Counted from the first letter of the stretch, positions 14,045-27,273 are shown. The stretch: 64,000 nt of DNA from Lobosporangium transversale (GCF_002105155.1 NW_019028983.1:708001-772000), one strand, 5' to 3'. The notes: generated by a model from the sequence alone, not told the origin. Program-made: numbers and translations.

Positions 14045-15276
14045 ATGACAACTATTGGGTATCCATACACATTACCAACCACTGGTAATGTGTCATTTCA
14101 GGAATTTTTCGTTCTCAATGCCCAATACCAACGCCCAGTATCTGATGCAACTGCATTCCGCGGGCGTTTGCGTACAGCGCTGAAAGAGCACAAGCATTCA
14201 GATAGACATGACTTCTTGAATGTTCAAAAGGTACTAAAGTTATATAATAATTAAAAAAGCATGCAGTATGAAACTTTGGTGTTTATTTTATATTAACTCC
14301 ATTATTTCATTCGTCCAGGCACTTGAGGACTATATACCTTTTCTATTCGGTCTAGTAGCAGGGATTGAGAATACAGAATTGGAACTGTCAAATGAAGTGG
14401 GTAAAGTAGTTTTTTTTTCTTTTTTCTTTTTTTTTTAAAAAGAACCTGACACTCTATTCTCATCGTAATTGTTAATAATATCGTTATTACTTGGTTCCAG
14501 AGACCACATGGCGTTGTACAATATCCAATATTGCACTTTCATCCAAGCAACCTCAAGTCAAACACAAATCGATCCATTATGAAGCCATCTTCACTTTATT
14601 AACCCTTGGCTATGTTCTCATGGACCGTGCTAATGAATATGCTCAGAGTGTACAAAATAAGATCCTGATTGCTATCGGGGATATATCCAGCTACGGGAAA
14701 GGGCATGGGGAAGGATCATCATCTGTAGGAGCAAATCATGGCGCCAATAATACCATTCATGGCAGTGGATCAATTCCTGGATCATCATCAGCAACTTCAT
14801 CATCCGAGTTTTCTATTGGTATTAGTAATAGTAGTAATGCTAATAGTGGTAATAGTAGCAGTGGCGGTAGCAGTGGAGGAGGAGGAGGAAACAGTGCATC
14901 ACGCCTGTTTAAAAAATCTTCCTCCAATTTTTCCGCCAAAAACTCCAACACCATTGGCGAATTCACTGATTATTTGACAGACGATGATCTAGCAGCCATT
15001 GATCATCAGTTAACAACCGCTGCGGATTTGTATTGCAAAGCAGCAGGAGTATTTGAATACATTGCTCAAGATATGATTCCTAAATGGAGCAACAATTCAC
15101 ATATCACATCTACGGCTACAGCAATAGTAACAACAACTCAAGATGTCGCTGGCCTCAATGTCAACAAATCATTATCCTCAAAGAAGTTCACGCCAGAAAG
15201 TATACGGCCTGTTGATATACAAACCAGCGTAGTGTCTGCTCATATCAGGTGAATATTATCATTTATTTATTCCCGC

Positions 15277-15309
<33 letters not shown>

Positions 15310-16156
15310 GGAAGATTGATTTTTTATTAATTATTAATTTTTTTTTTTACAAAAAAAAACTTGATCATATTAACAATAAGGCTAGCGCTCGCAGAAGCTC
15401 ATTCATGCACAGTCAGGAAGGCTGCCATTAAAGCTGCCAGAGCCTCAGCTATTAGGCAATTGATCTCTAGTGGATCTTCTACAGTAGCATCAGGGACAAC
15501 CCCGAAAACCTCATATGTTTTGCTCGCAAAGCTGACAATTGGCGTCAAGGAGGAGTATGAGCGCGCTTATGGTCTGTTAAAATCCGTGAAGGATTTAAAT
15601 GAGATTTCATCCGATTTTAGAGCGCATGTTAAAGACGCTAAAGTATATTATGAGGCTCTAGCACAGACTCTTCTCGGCATGGATGCATATGAGGCACAGT
15701 AGGTTTTTTTTTTTTTTTTTTTTTTTTTTTCGAGATCTAGTTGTTTATGACAGATTACTACTTTTGCTAAGACATCTTTGTCCCCACTCTAAAAAAAATA
15801 GACATTACGGTAAAGCCATCGGCTTCTTATCGTTGGCCCGAACCTCGTTCGCAGCTTTGTCAAAGGCTAGCAAGTCTCATACGATTGCACAGGCCGCTGC
15901 GTTCGAATACCGTCTTTCCAATGAAAAAGTAATCGCCTTCCAAAAAATTAATGATTCTGTAACATTTGAGCAGATCCCCACCCAAGCGCAGCTCCTTGCA
16001 GTGATGCCCAGTGGCCGCGATCTACTTTCTTCCAAAAAGTACATGCCTCCACGACCCAACTTTGGGATTGCAGCAACAGCAGGTGAAGGTGGCCAAGGTG
16101 GAGCGGACGAAAGCGTGAAGAAGTTGGCGTACGCTTTGCAAGGTGCTTACTTTTAG
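14045..16156 (+). CDS. BRO1-domain protein, PalC-type pH-response regulator
   Basis: Five exons: 14045-14230, 14319-14400, 14501-15248, 15381-15698 and 15802-16156, giving 562 residues. The N-terminus YPYTLPTTGNVSFQEF matches the start of fungal PalC proteins (L-P-T-T-G-x-x-S-F). A BRO1 helical domain covers most of the chain and ends with blocks such as HYGKAIGFLSLARTSF. PalC links ESCRT-III to the Rim/Pal ambient-pH pathway that activates the PacC/Rim101 factor. A Ser/Gly/Asn-rich insert at about residues 155-245 splits the BRO1 domain and is probably a disordered loop. Introns 3 and 4 carry about 30 A and 28 T. Another BRO1 protein class (Bro1/Alix) is unlikely, because the V domain and Pro-rich tail are missing. 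Confidence 0.82.
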
Positions 16157-16374
16157 AAAGAAAGAAAAAAAACCAATAAAAGCACATTTACACGCTTATT
16201 TAAAATCACTATCTCCTTAAAAGTGGGTAATGATTATAGTCAAATGTAAATTATTAAAGTCGACTATCTGCAATACCATGATTTAATCGAGTCATAGTGT
16301 AGACATTTAATTATGGTTTCTTGATGGAAATGATTGCTAAAGAAAAATATCAGTTTGTCATGTCATATTCTTAT

Positions 16375-19300
16375 TCAGTTCATTCCGTTATCTTCGCCCA
16401 CAGGGCTTACAGACATTAGCGTCAACTGCCCAACCTCACGCCTAAATGTCGTGATGTTCTGAGTGAACCTGTCACGGTTGACTGTGGTTAAATCGTATAC
16501 AATGCCTTCTAAAAGCTATTACGTCAATAGATATAGGAAATCATAAAGAATTATTTTGGAGAAAAATAATGGCTTTGGTCCTCTGCCGCGTGTAAATTCC
16601 TGAGCCAACGAGGAAGAGTAAAAGTTACTTACCGCTTTAACAGCTGTTTGAACTTGCTCCTGTCGGTCAGGTAGCTGACTTTCCACAAACATGTTTGTAT
16701 ATGCAACATAGAATTCACGGTTTAAAAGGATGAGTCCCAACAACGGTCGGCTCAGACTCCAGTAGTTGCTTCTGTTTTCAAATGTCACTGCCTGGAAGAT
16801 GATCATGAATAGGTAGTTGAGGATTTCCTTGTTCGTCATTAGATAGTCAACCAACCAATGTGTTTCCTGATGTTGTTGTTGTTGGCGGCGCATCGATATT
16901 GACCGGCTACCATTGGAGTTGGGTGGTCCTCGTGTGAGCTCGACGCTATTGCGCTGACTATTGTTGCCGCTTCCTGCGCGTGCTCTATTCGTGTCAGGGG
17001 ATTCGTGGTTCAGCAACTCTTCGTCCTTTTCCTTACGCACCTTATCTCTGAGGATCCAGTTTAACACAAAGGTACAGATTTTATCAATGGCAGAGCAGGC
17101 CAGAGTGCATACGAGCGTATTCGGGTCCTGTGGAACAATAATTTCACCCAGTGCTCGGAACATATACTCTAAAACAGGTTGAGGCATCATAGATAGCCCA
17201 GTCATATGATCGGCTGTAAATACATCGATTAAATTGAAGTAAGCGTAGGAAAGCTTGGGGAAAGACTATAAAAAAAAAAAAAAAGAAATAATTACAATAG
17301 CATTAGTTAATTGTAGAGCAAACATACATTTCCAGAGATTTATCAACAAAAATAATATTTTCACATAAACAAAATCCTTTACAATCATATCCTCGACAGG
17401 GATGGCAAGCATCAATGAAAAGAACATTTCCAAGACTTGGTCTAGTGCTTTGTCGCCATAGAGCTTGAATACTCCAAAATTGACGTATTTCCCTGACAGC
17501 GAAGCTGAGGTGACACTGAAGTAAAGCATGATTCCCTTGTATCTATGCGGTTCAAATCAAATTCCATACCATAGTAAGCACCAATGCATTAAACTCAACT
17601 TAGTACTTAAAGAAGTAACTTTACAAAGCCAAGCTTACTTTTCTGCCCATTTGGCATTGGAATCAGACAAAGGTCGACTCAAAAGGTTTTGGCCATATGT
17701 GTAAAGGATATTGCTATCATTATTACGGAAAACATATATTGTTTTAATATATGCACGACCATTCTTCATGTCAGCTTTTTTTTTTTTAAAAAAAAAAAAA
17801 GTAAATACCTTGTTTCACGGAAGAGTAAAATCCCATTAGGACTACTACTGTCAAATGTGACGCGACTGCTCTTGTTGCTTGCAAACTCGTTCCAGAATCG
17901 AAGGATTGCGATACTAAGCTCGTTGTGCGGCCAAATCTCAATTGCACGAAGAACAATGGGGGTATACGCTGGATAGAACCACTGAAAAAATAGAGCGTAT
18001 TGCTTGCGATTTGTGATGCTACTGACAAAGCCCCGAAGGTCCTTGAAAATGCCTAAAAGAATTAGCTATAAAAAGAAATAAAAAAGTTAAAACTCACAAA
18101 CTCACAAGATTTTATTTTTTTTTATATATTTTTTTTTTTAAAGCCAAATTACCCGAATATCTTCTTCACTAAGTTCGCTGCTGCCTTCAAACGCCAATGT
18201 GACTTGATCCAGTGTAACCTCCCAAGGGTGCACAAATTGCCAAAAATCTGCTTCCACATTGTCTTCCGAGAAGAGGACGCGCGAAAGCATCATGTAGTAA
18301 TTCAAGCGGCAGCGCGCAACAGCAGTATCCGAACTTTTTCTTGTTGGGTCAAGAAATTTGAAATCGCTGGAGTTGTGGTTCTTTAAGAGCGCCTGTGTGG
18401 TCTCCAGCTTTCGAATATGCTTTACAGCGCTGTACCTGCTCTCATAGAGCCACAAATAGAGAGTGTTTTAGCGATCAACAGTTAACTAATTGAGCTGACC
18501 AATTTAGCTCAAAAAAAAGTAAAAAAAGGAAATAAATAAATAGCTATAAAGCAAGGAGACATACCCTGAAGCCAAATGCGTGTATAGGCGTAATGTTCGA
18601 ACGACAAGCTGGTCTTCTTGCTTTTTCCACCCTGGATCACCGCTCGAGCGAAGATTTCCAAGCGAAGAGCTCATGATGACATCTAGCACTTGATTTGGAA
18701 TATTGAGACCCCACCGTTCGCCTAGCAAAGCGTACAGCTTGACAGACTTAGAGGCTTCTTCTCCGATATAAGAGCTACGAAATTGTGTATAGAAATACAA
18801 GATTGCCGACTGTACGTAGAGATGCGCGTCTGCCGAAGCAATATAAAGTGGCCTTTGAGAAGACCATACTTGCTGTTGATAAACAAATCCAAGGACTTCA
18901 CTGGAAAGCTCTCCATCCATCTCGTCCTGTTCCGATGTGCTTTGATACGACTGAAAATGAACAGATTTGTGAATAGGCTCGATTAGACATATTATATCAA
19001 ACTAAATAAATATAATATAACAAATAAAATTAAAAGCTTACAATCCTTCCACCGACAAGAGCTCCTATCATATAGACCATCCACGTCAGTTGCATTTCCA
19101 CAACTTGCAGCTGTTCCTTGAGGTCGCTTGAGCCGAACGATGGAGAGTTAGTTCCTGCAGAAGCAGTCTGGATCAAATCTCGATGCTTTTTAGAGAGATC
19201 CTTGAACTCTGCCAGGACATATCGACCGGAATCGACATACTTGGAGCGTGCTAAAGTTGCATACATTTCCAATGTTGCCACTAATTCCTCTTCAGACTCC

Positions 19301-19617
19301 ATAGGATCTAAAACCAGTATCAAAACGATTCAAATGCAATTTTAGACGATGACAACAGGGCTCTACATATATATTCATTAAGTTAACATGAGACGTCGAC
19401 GTACCATCTACCTCGCCATCGATTGCTGCTTGCGCACACTCTAAGCGACTCTTCAAATATGCACGAGAGAGATCCACAGTGATGCGCTGGATATGGTCCT
19501 GTGTTGCTTGCTTCACTGAACTGAGAGAGGATATCATCTTGCTCCAGAATGTTAGAAGGTATGGCACACTATTCGGTGACCACTTTGAATACGAAGCAAA
19601 AGGTTTGTATATGTATG

Positions 19618-19651
<34 letters not shown>

Positions 19652-22506
19652 AAAGCAATTGTGTGAGATTTTTGGAGAGCGCTTATAACCAAAAGAAGAC
19701 TTCCTTTCAAACGATGAACATACTTTCCATGAATGGAACCCGCGTGTTGTAAATTCGCCGACCGTAGAGATCCACTGATCAAACTCTTTGTATTCAGACA
19801 TCTCGCTCAACTGAAACGTGCTCCTGAACTTGGAAAGCATTCGGCAGAACTCATGAAAGTTGCCAACTTCCTGTAGCTTATTCTGTCCTATGCCCGATTT
19901 TAGCGTGAACGCTATTTCGCGCATGATATGATAAATATATATGTTCCGATGATCGTCGTTGGAAAAAAGAGAGCGACGAATCGACGCTGCCTGCGAGAGT
20001 GATTCCATGGCTAGAACAGAGTTGGAGCCAGAAAATTTTTTCCAGCATTCCCATAATATATCAAGATATCCGGACTCTTCAAACACAGATCTCCATGTTG
20101 TTGGCGTTTGGATGCTGCCAACGTCGTCCGATGACTCATCTGGTAATGTTCCAATAAAGTCGAAAGAGAGGCATGTCCGCATGAGAACTAAAATTGATTC
20201 TCTGAATTTGTCCGCATCAGGGTCTATAAGCAGGAAAAGGCATATATATTTTAGCATTGTCCTCTAAGTCAAATCTATGCATTTTTTCTCTTTTAGCTTA
20301 TTACCTGAAATTTGCAAAGAAGATTGAAGCATTGATATCGCAAATTGGAAGATAGGCAGCAATTGTTTATCCCTAAAGTCAACTGCAATTTTGCGGAATT
20401 TGGTAGCGTGTCGGCTGCTAGGGATGTTCATTTCAGTGGCAACGGCGGCCAATAAACGCATTCCAATCGTGTGGAAGATGAGGGCTCTGCCAGGCTGTCC
20501 CACCATTACAAGAAACAGATCAACAAATCAGCATATAAAAAAATTTCCCGTTAGTTGGGTCCTGATTGATCTTTTATTGTACTTCTATCAGCCTGTACAC
20601 GCATGGCGGCGATATTTATAAAGTACTATGTGCTCGTGTTTCAACAATGCTCATTCCATACTACTGTTGTAAAGATCGCAATAAGCACTCACTTTTTTCT
20701 ACACTATGGCTTGAGCAAAGACATACCTGAAAAAACACTTGAATTTGATCGACCAGTGCCCTAAATTCGTCATTCTCAAGCCAACCTAACTTGGTGATTA
20801 AGGCAAAGAGTTGTGCCTGTGCAGTGATGATGAAAGGCTGCGCGTCCGGGTTTTGATAGATGTAACGGAGAACAAACGTTCCTATGAAGCCATGATGATG
20901 GGCGAAGGAAGAGATAGGAGGGTGGCACATAGTTAGGCCAAACACGCGTTTTCAATGACATGCATCATAACGTGGTTCTTCTTTTTGTCTTGGTTTGTTG
21001 ATTAGCCATGCTCTTTCCAAGCTCCTGAATTGATCTCCACTAATAGAGCTACTTTGGTCAAAGAGAGGAAGAGGAAAATGCTTCCAATGCTTCATGCTAT
21101 TGGCCAATCATTGCTTCCATACTACATTCCTGTAATCAAGCCTGTGGCATGTTACTCTTGTATCCCCACGTGCTATTGCTCTGGTCCTTGAATAGAAATA
21201 AAATAAAAGGGGTATTGAATGAAACATTGTCCATTCATCATGCATGTGCTGAAAAAGCCGTGCTCATGGCACCGCAACTTTCCTTCGTCCAACGTGTCTT
21301 TATCCTGATAAAAAGGATAAACGACTTTCACTCTGTAGTGGTCCTTGGGTGGTGGAATCTTTTCTTTTTCTTTTATTTCTTTTGTAATGTCGAGCATTAA
21401 TAAAATTAAATAGCTCAAGAAAGAAATACATACGAAGGCCAAGTTGCTCTGGCGTTGTGAAGGTGGTAAAGTGATCCTCTACCAGATTTTTCAGCCGGGA
21501 TGTTGCAAACCTATTAGATCGAATCATAAAGAGTGAGAAAAAAAAAGTTATACCATACGCCCATCATCTTTTACCAAGTTTGGAATAAAAACTATTAATC
21601 ACGTCGTCATATTAATGATATACAAGGCAGCAGACATCCAATATCTCTCTCAAATGATCCTCTTATTGATTGCTCTATGTCTAACACTGATATTTTAGCC
21701 CATTCTTTGATTCCTTTTTCCAGGTGTAAAATAATAATAATAAGTCAAATGACCATCCTTGGGACCTTTTCCCCCAAAGACTTTTTGACATAAGATTTTC
21801 CTTGTGATTCACTCATCCTGTTACAAATTCCCCCCAAAGAAAAAAAAAACCCCCCCTCCTTCATTAAGAGATCATCCGTGTATTCTTTCTGCTTGCGCTA
21901 ATGACATCGGTTTTGTCATCAACGTTGCTAGTCGACTAGTAACTCTAGTCAGCTAGTACATAGACCTCGCCACAGCATATCATGACATGCCTACGAGGAG
22001 AAATGTACTCTGAAGAACAGAAAAAAAGGAAGAAGGGCTCTCAAAGTCATTCATTTATCCAACGATGGCATGATTTGTCCTTCAAATAAAAGTTTAAATA
22101 AAAAAAAGTCTATCGTCTTCTCTAACCATTTATAACCCCCACCCGTTTTTTAAAAAATAAAAAATAAAAAATAAAAACGCCCGGGCAACAACAACAACAA
22201 CAACAGAAATGAAGACACTTGCATGAGAGCATATGGGTTCTTGGTGTTTTCGAGAAGGCTACGACAAAAGAGCGCCGATTCAATAGGAGTATTGATAGAG
22301 GGGCTGTGACCCTTCATAAGTGACTCATCATCAGGACCTGTGGCTGCTGCTGAAGAAGTCGCAGCTGTGGAAGTAGAAAGGGAAAAGGTGGGAAAATGGT
22401 AGTTGAGGAGCGATTCGACCTGGATGCGGCTGGTCTGACTCGAAGGATTGTATAGAGTCTCGCAATATTGCTCCAATGAGTGAAGGTCGAGCGAAGCTGC
22501 CATCAT
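16375..22506 (-). CDS. XPO7: Exportin-7 (RanBP16) nuclear transport receptor
   Basis: Fourteen exons: 22223-22506, 21434-21510, 20727-20881, 20305-20494, 19724-20223, 19405-19582, 19042-19307, 18565-18950, 18153-18435, 17809-18065, 17639-17713, 17365-17542, 16633-17265 and 16375-16515, giving 1200 residues (human XPO7 has 1087). It is an importin-beta-type HEAT-repeat carrier that binds RanGTP. Blocks shared with the human protein include SFDFIGTLPDESSDD, RHATKFRKIAVDFRD, YVNFGVFKLYGD, SRPLLGLILLN and the C-terminal NRDRFTQN. Extra residues are low-complexity inserts: Ser/Thr/Ala-rich near residue 50 and a Gln-rich linker in the 16633-17265 exon. The first intron starts with GC rather than GT and is 712 bases long. 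The 3' ends of this gene and the PalC-type gene converge within 218 bases. Confidence 0.95.
17776..17800. repeat. T12-A13 palindromic run in exportin-7 intron
   Basis: Twelve T are directly followed by thirteen A, ending just before the reverse-strand donor at 17803-17808. The run is a perfect inverted repeat with no loop. Confidence 0.85.
19618..19654. repeat. T27-A10 run in exportin-7 intron
   Basis: A run of about 27 T abuts about 10 A inside the intron 19583-19723. It is the same design as the runs at 17776-17800 and 57951-57994. Confidence 0.8.
21511..22222 (-). other. Exportin-7 intron 1: 712 bases with GC donor
   Basis: The coding strand reads CAT then GCAAGT at the donor (22217-22222) and AATAG at the acceptor. 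Only this donor joins the two exons in phase, giving YALM-FATSRL, and the conserved family sequence continues across it. The intron is seven to ten times longer than others here. It holds an (AAAAAAT)n block (22152-22177), a (CAA)n block (22186-22205) and A/C-rich stretches, with no evident exon inside. Confidence 0.75.
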
Positions 22507-22918
22507 TTTTTCTTCTTTATATGATAAACAACCACAAATATATGATTTCAAGTATTAAGACAAGTGTGTGAGGGAGAGAAGGGAAATTTACCAAAAGGAC
22601 GAGAAAAGAAGAAAAGAAAGAAAGGAATGAAATGCCATAAAAAGAATATAAGGAGGAATGAGCAAGTTCTCATGTCAACCTTTTGGGGTGGAATGAGCAA
22701 ACGATTCTTCCTCTTTCTGTATTTTCATGTTTGTGCAACCACTCAAGGTTTGTTTTTACACGTTTTCAGCCATCCGTCATCCATCTTGGAGAGAACACTC
22801 AGATTTATATGCGTGTGTGACACATGTATTCTTTTATCGACCCAGATGCTTTTCTTTTTTTTTATTGATGGTATAGGAATGATTAAATTTCGCGGCCTTT
22901 TTTTTTTTTTTTTTTTTT
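22507..22918. promoter_or_regulatory. Exportin-7 5' region and TBC1D5-like 3' region
   Basis: Purine-rich sequence at about 22568-22630 gives a CT-rich block on the coding strand roughly 60-120 bases upstream of the exportin-7 ATG. A run of about 20 T at 22899-22919 overlaps the start of the TBC1D5-like stop codon. I see no gene. Confidence 0.55.
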
Positions 22919-25900
22919 TCAAAGTCTCAAAGGATCGTCCTCTTGAAGTTGCTGATGGGTTATTGTTATTCCAGACGTTGCTGCTGAAGATGCTGATACA
23001 TTTTGTTTGCTCACATTGCCTGCCAAGGGATCGATATTGATTCGATGGCTTGGTGTTGGTGATGGCGAGAACGTATCTGGTGTCGACCGCTGTACTCCTG
23101 AACTAGCACCAGATTTTGGTAGCGATGAAATTGAGGCAGATGGAGATGCAGTCTTGGTAATGTTGCTACTGCTGCTACTGCTGATGCTATTATCGTCATT
23201 TAACATCCAACTAAATTGAGAATTAACCAGAGAAGAGCGTGGCGATTTGACTTTATATCCCAAATTGGATGATCCTACTCCCTTTGTAGCCGATATGGAT
23301 GGTGATGATGAACGCACAGGTCCTGTAGTGGTGGTGTCATCAATTAAGTCGTCGAATGAGAATGGTTTAGGTGCAGATAAACTCGAAGGAGGTGAAGGAA
23401 CATATGATTTTGCAATTGGCGGCGTGACAGGAGGCGTGTTTTGATCATATTTATACCCTCGATCAGCGCTGAATTCAGTCCCAATCGCACTGCTATGACT
23501 TAAAGTCCGAGACAAGCTTCCTCTCTGACTATGAAGGTCGCTGCTTGACCTTCGAGGACTTTCTGCCCTAATAGGCGTCGGAGAGTTAATTCTGGTCGTC
23601 GCAGCTATCGCATTGATGGGTTTTCGTTGAACCTTAGTAGTTGTTCCTGATCGGGTATCTGTTTGAGTGGAGGCGTTTGGTGATGGCAGGGTAGGTTTTG
23701 TGGTAGAGTGAGCTACTTCATGAACACCACTCTCATCGTTTATATTGGTTGATGTCTCAAGCATCTTGGATTCAATAACAAGGAGATCCAGATCTTTAGA
23801 AGACCCTAATAGGAAATCGCGTACATGCTCAAGTCCAGACATTGCAGCTTGCGTAGCCTTGGATGGCATCATTAAGACAGAGTTGCTCTGATCAGGTGTT
23901 CTAAGTTCAGTTTCCAAAATAGCCATTGCTTTGGCGACTATTTGTCCCAATTGTAATTGAAGCTGTTTGTCAGTAAAACCGACGGTATTACTGCCATTAG
24001 CATCCTGATATTCCTGTTCCATTGGTGAATGATGTACAGGTTGTGTTGATGCCACTAGCCTGCTACTTGGGACATTCGCCTGATCGAATATTGGAGGAAA
24101 TGGAGACGGTGACGGAGATTGTACTGGAGAGTTGACTTTTCGAATATACGACTGGGTGTTTTTCTGTAGAGTGGGAAAAAAAAAAAAAAAAAAAAAAAAA
24201 AAAAGCATGATTAATCAGTTTCGTATCATATGATCATATGAAAGAGACATTAAGACTCGTTACCATACTAAATATGCATATCTTACTTTCATATCGCTGA
24301 GCGCTTTATTCAAAGCCGCACCGCCTTTGCTCTCCAAAACATTCTTGGTAACATGTACAAATCCTTCAGCCACGGGTTTGATAGCATCCAAAGCAGCTGG
24401 TGGCAAATGCTGACTGAAGACTCCGCTGCCTGAGAAGCTCGGATTTTGTCCCTTTGCATGGTCATAGGGGTACGATTGTTGTTGCTGATGGTCCTGTTTT
24501 TGGTGATGGTGGGACTGTTGTGTATATGTTGGAGACACCCCACTCCGTTGATGGCGCTGTTGCAGATGGTCATGCCCTGCATGCTCCGAGTCACTTTCAT
24601 AAGGTAATGGTGGCAGTGGTTTCCCTGTAAGAGCATTGTTCTGTCGAATAACCTCGAGTCCACCAATAGCATTCGGCTGTTTTTGAAGAGACAGTCCTTG
24701 GGAGATGAACAAATGGACATCTTTCACTGATGGGTACCTCATCAATTTATGAAGACATCCTGCGAAATCCTCTTGTAGCACTAACATTCAAAAGCCATAT
24801 ATTTTTAGTGACTAATTGTTCCTAGTTGATGAACTTTCCCATCCATTTTATACGGGATAAAAGCTATGATAAACACATACAATCATCTCGAATGCGTAAG
24901 AGCAGCGCTAGACCAATAAAAATGCATATTTCAAGATTTGGGTCCTGAGCAAAGATGCCATCCCAAATAGTTAAAACATCCTCCATAGGAAACTCCCGTC
25001 CAAAGAGCAAGCGAAACCAGCGACTATGAAAGTGACACAAAACCATGGTTAATAGGCACTGAAACTTCATATTCTTAAATCCTGATCACCTGCGTGTGTA
25101 CATGTTTAAACTTCGCATATAGTTGCTTACATGCCGAAGAGCTGAGGCTGGATATCAAGGTTTTTCAGGTGCAAGTACAGCTCGTTATCAATTTTTTCCA
25201 AGTAATAAAATATTTTCCTAGACCATTCAATCACTGGAGTTTGCTTTCCTGGTGTGGGCTGACATCCACAAAATGAAAGAACATAAATACCATGTGGAAA
25301 TAATACGTTGGTGAATAAAATATCCCCATACTTTTTCGCATATTTTTACCTCCGGACTTTCTGCTCTACCAAATAGCTGGGTATGGCTGTTTGCGTTAGG
25401 GATCTAATCTCAACATATACATATAAATATATAAACATGATTATTGGTGATCTCTATGATGGCTATTTTTCTCTTCTTTCTTTTTTTTGTCTTCTCTTAA
25501 ATTACCTGAAACGAACATTAACTAACCTTGGGTTTTCTACTGACCATGGTATCATCACTGAATTCATACCATGGCTTTGCACGACTCATTAGAGCCGAAA
25601 ATAAAGTGAACGAATCGTGCTCAATGGAATCTGCATCTAGTACATTCTTGATTATGTCTATAGTTGGATCGCTGAAAAAAAAAAAAAAAAAAAAAAAAAA
25701 GAAGGAAGATGGATTGAATTAGCCATGAGAATATGCGAGTAGGATGACCTATACGACCGCATATATATAAAATACTCACGAAGGGAAACTAGGTGTGGAA
25801 TGAGCATCCAAACTTTCAGACGAAACGACCCAGAGAATGTGCGCAACCAACTCATGCATTCCTTGGCGGTAAGACACATCGCTGTTGATTTTACAATATA

Positions 25901-26648
25901 TGAACAAGATATCATTCAATTGTTCCTGGACTTTCTCTGATCGAAAGAAATCATTATCGGGTAAACTAAAAAAAAAAAAAAAAAAAAAAAAAGTATCATG
26001 AACAAAACATTGATTTTAAAACTTTGGTTGCCTTCAGCCTCAGTAGCCACTTTGCACGACTATTCAACTCACGTTCGATCCACGTCCTGCTTAATAACCT
26101 TTCTTAATTCTGAATCAACAAAAAACTGTTGCCATGGACTATCCTTGGCTAAACTGAGGGGATTGTTGACTTCTAGATCTGGCTCTACCCCATCATCACT
26201 CCCAATTGACCGAATGTATTTCTTGCGCAGTTCCTTGTATTGCTCACGCTTTGTACTCATTGCATATGGCCATGATGAAGTATCTAATGAAGGCAGGCAC
26301 GATAGGTAGACCTGCAAAAAAGAAAAAGAAAAAAGGCCCATAGTGTTAATGATAAAGTAATGGATTGACTGCCTTGCATATACAGGGATACAATGACAAG
26401 TTAAGACTAAGTTTGGCTGGATAAAGTAGTAAATAACTTTTGTCTTCGGGCCATTTTTCTTGATATACCTTCCAACAGATAGAACGAATCCCATCAATGC
26501 CTAAATTGGCATGTTGCGAAACAGCTCGTGCTCTGAGCGATTCCTGAGTAAGACTAGGGTCTTCAAAAACCTCAGCCCATTTCAGTCTATGGTGAATAGA
26601 ATGTATTAAAAGATGAATGAACCGCGTGAATTTATGTGGTGTGACCAT
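22919..26648 (-). CDS. TBC-domain Rab GTPase-activating protein, TBC1D5-like
   Basis: Exons: 26469-26648, 26073-26311, 25780-25965, 25527-25671, 25350-25376 (27 bases), 25131-25258, 24881-25023, 24287-24780 and 22919-24163, giving about 928 residues. The TBC domain keeps the order of human TBC1D5: IRSICWK, NNPLS, QDVDRT, YRQGMHEL, RWFRLLFGREFP and IWDGIF. The arginine finger is in the IRSICWK block and the glutamine finger is in YRQGMHE. TBC1D5 is a Rab7 GAP that works with retromer at late endosomes. The C-terminal half is Ser/Pro/Gln-rich and probably disordered. The N-terminus is uncertain. The ATG at 26648 gives an uninterrupted first exon, but an acceptor at 26587 could join an exon further upstream that I could not identify. 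Confidence 0.85.
24176..24204. repeat. A29 homopolymer in TBC1D5-like intron
   Basis: Twenty-nine A, which are T on the coding strand, lie 10-40 bases upstream of the acceptor of the last intron (24164-24286). Confidence 0.85.
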
Positions 26649-27273
26649 GTAGTTAGTCCGAATGAAATAGAGATCCGGTAAAATCACATACCGGACACCT
26701 TTGATGGTATTCATGAGGTGACAGTAGAAGAGAATAAAGAGAATAACAGAGGTAGTCCTAAAAAGTGCTTTCAAAAGAAATATCAAGGTCATAAAAAAGG
26801 CACACACTAAGATTTGCTCCTGAGTTTGAAAGAACGTCACGCCCAACTATGGACGCGTGAAATTATTATGAATTAAGTATTATAGAGAACTATTAAGGTA
26901 AAGTCAAGGGTGTATGTGGGAGAGGTAATATGTACAAAGTATCTACAGGTATTAAGCCAAGCGCCCCCAGACTGGGCACCAGTTCATGCCATCACACGCG
27001 TGTGCTCAATCTTAAGCTCTCTCTTGTTCATGTTGTCCATGCTGCCTATTGTAACTGGCTCAGCAACACTCAGTGGCCTTATAGCTTTCCATTCCACCCA
27101 GTATCGCAGCTTTCGGCCATTCGCAGGGCTGGTTATGACTGCCTTTAGTGAGCTATCCACAGGGAAAAACGGAGGGGAACCTTCCATGTAGGTGACCTCG
27201 TGAGGTAAAGAGGACCCATGATCTACTTTAATTTTTTTTAGGGTAAATTACGCAGGTAAGTCCCATTTTTCAT
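26649..27273. other. Spacer with overlapping ORFs of unknown meaning
   Basis: This holds the 5' region of the TBC1D5-like gene and the 3' end of the ankyrin/chitin-synthase fusion. Within it, 26910-27191 is open on both strands. The minus frame (67 codons, starting at 27187) has balanced composition, unlike the A+T-rich DNA around it. I recognise no family. It could be an unplaced 5' exon or a relic of a mobile or transferred segment. The phase 1 and phase 0 donors near its end do not match the phase needed at 26587. Confidence 0.35.

Noticed and set aside
26984-27187. Minus-strand ORF as first exon of the TBC1D5-like gene
   Set aside because: Available donors near its end have phase 0 or 1, but the acceptor at 26587 needs phase 2. 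It is kept as an unassigned island.
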